Source of the DNA: Paracoccaceae bacterium | Lineage (GTDB): Bacteria; Pseudomonadota; Alphaproteobacteria; Rhodobacterales; Rhodobacteraceae | Assembly (NCBI GenBank): GCA_007129775.1 | Contig: SKUV01000070.1 | Span: forward strand, 1 to 7,208 | DNA: 7,208 nt | Reading direction: 5' to 3' | In this document: one piece after another, positions 6,744 to 7,208 of the stretch | How the letters are laid out: each line of letters begins with the position of its first letter | Position numbering within the stretch: the first letter of the stretch is position 1 | Notes under the pieces: generated by a model | Databases searched by the model: none | Told to the model about the DNA's origin: nothing | The model's input: the letters and a program-made list of their open reading frames with translations, nothing else | Program-made: the position numbers and the translations under genes

Positions 6744-7208
6744 CTATCCGGCGCGCAGGTGGTCCTGCGCCGGGGCGGCGGCCTGCAGAGTTTCCGGCGG
6801 GAGGGGTTGTCCAGCGGTCGTCGGCGCCGGCGGCGCGCCCGGCACAGGCCCCCCGACAACAGCGGCAGCGGCATGTGGTTGCGCCGGTGCCGCAGTGTCG
6901 GCGCGCGGTGCCTCGGGCAACAGGCGTACGGCCCGGGCACCCGTCACCTGCCCCAGCTTTACCCGCGCGACTGCCCTGCCGCGCGGGGCCTCGAGCGTCA
7001 TTTCTCCGGGGCGGGCCATTGGCAGGGGCACCAGCGCGCCCTCGGTCCAGCCCATGACCGTGCTCAGCGGCAGGCGGAGACGGGTCAGCACCGCCTCCAG
7101 CCGCGTCGGCGCATCCAGAACCGCCCCCTGAAGCCCGGCGCGGAAGGCAGCCTCCGCCCTGCCGGCCGCCGCCCCGCCGCGCTGCGCGGGCGCGGGATCG
7201 GCCGGCAG
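6744..7208 (-). CDS. FliM/FliN-type C-terminal (SpoA) domain protein, 5' end outside window
   Basis: The minus-strand frame is open from the window edge at 7208 to a TAG at 6744-6746 (154 codons visible). A GTG at 7091 is in frame, but the coding signal continues upstream of it with AEAAFRAGLQGAVLDAPTRLEAVL, so the real start lies beyond the window. The segment at about 6918-7082 looks like a SpoA domain, the fold of the flagellar switch proteins FliM and FliN and of type III secretion C-ring proteins: LRLPLSTVMGW, then LVPLP, a PGE turn, and RAVARVKLGQVTGARAVRLL. Upstream residues resemble the helix that precedes this domain in FliM-like proteins. A tail of about 55 residues, rich in Pro and Ala, follows (6747-6911). 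It could be a divergent FliM or a stand-alone FliM/FliN-like protein; the missing N-terminal half prevents a decision. No other flagellar gene is in view. Confidence 0.72.
   Translation of the reverse strand: MPADPAPAQRGGAAAGRAEAAFRAGLQGAVLDAPTRLEAVLTRLRLPLSTVMGWTEGALVPLPMARPGEMTLEAPRGRAVARVKLGQVTGARAVRLLPEAPRADTAAPAQPHAAAAVVGGPVPGAPPAPTTAGQPLPPETLQAAAPAQDHLRAG

Overview
The window looks like chromosomal DNA from a high-GC alphaproteobacterium, most likely of the Rhodobacteraceae/Paracoccaceae type. The basis is the very high GC, with G or C dominating third codon positions, the Ala/Arg-rich proteins and the protein families present. This assignment is inferred from composition and family resemblance, not from any search.

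Layout. Four plus-strand genes run from position 1 to 6310. (1) A uracil-DNA glycosylase of the family-4 type, missing its 5' end. (2) A MoaB/Mog-type molybdenum cofactor protein whose start overlaps the glycosylase stop by 4 bases (ATGA). (3) After a 97-base gap with a candidate promoter, a periplasmic adaptor (membrane fusion protein). (4) After a 53-base gap with a consensus Shine-Dalgarno, the inner-membrane permease of an RND efflux pump. Positions 6311-6743 contain no convincing gene, only small repeats and hairpins. From 6744 to the window end, a minus-strand gene missing its 5' end encodes a protein with a FliM/FliN-type C-terminal (SpoA) domain and a Pro/Ala-rich tail.

How the genes work together. 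The adaptor and permease should form two of the three parts of a tripartite efflux pump. No outer-membrane channel is in the window, so a TolC-type protein from elsewhere must be used, or one encoded outside the window. The glycosylase (DNA repair) and the MoaB-like protein (cofactor biosynthesis) are probably translationally coupled but have no obvious biochemical link to each other or to the pump. The SpoA-domain gene is convergent with the pump operon and belongs to a separate transcription unit.

I found no clear undescribed system. The points most worth checking are the loss of most iron-sulphur ligands in the glycosylase, a two-helix C-terminal extension and a missing TM10 lysine in the permease, a Gly8-tethered C-terminal module on the adaptor, and the repeat-bearing gene-free stretch between the convergent genes.
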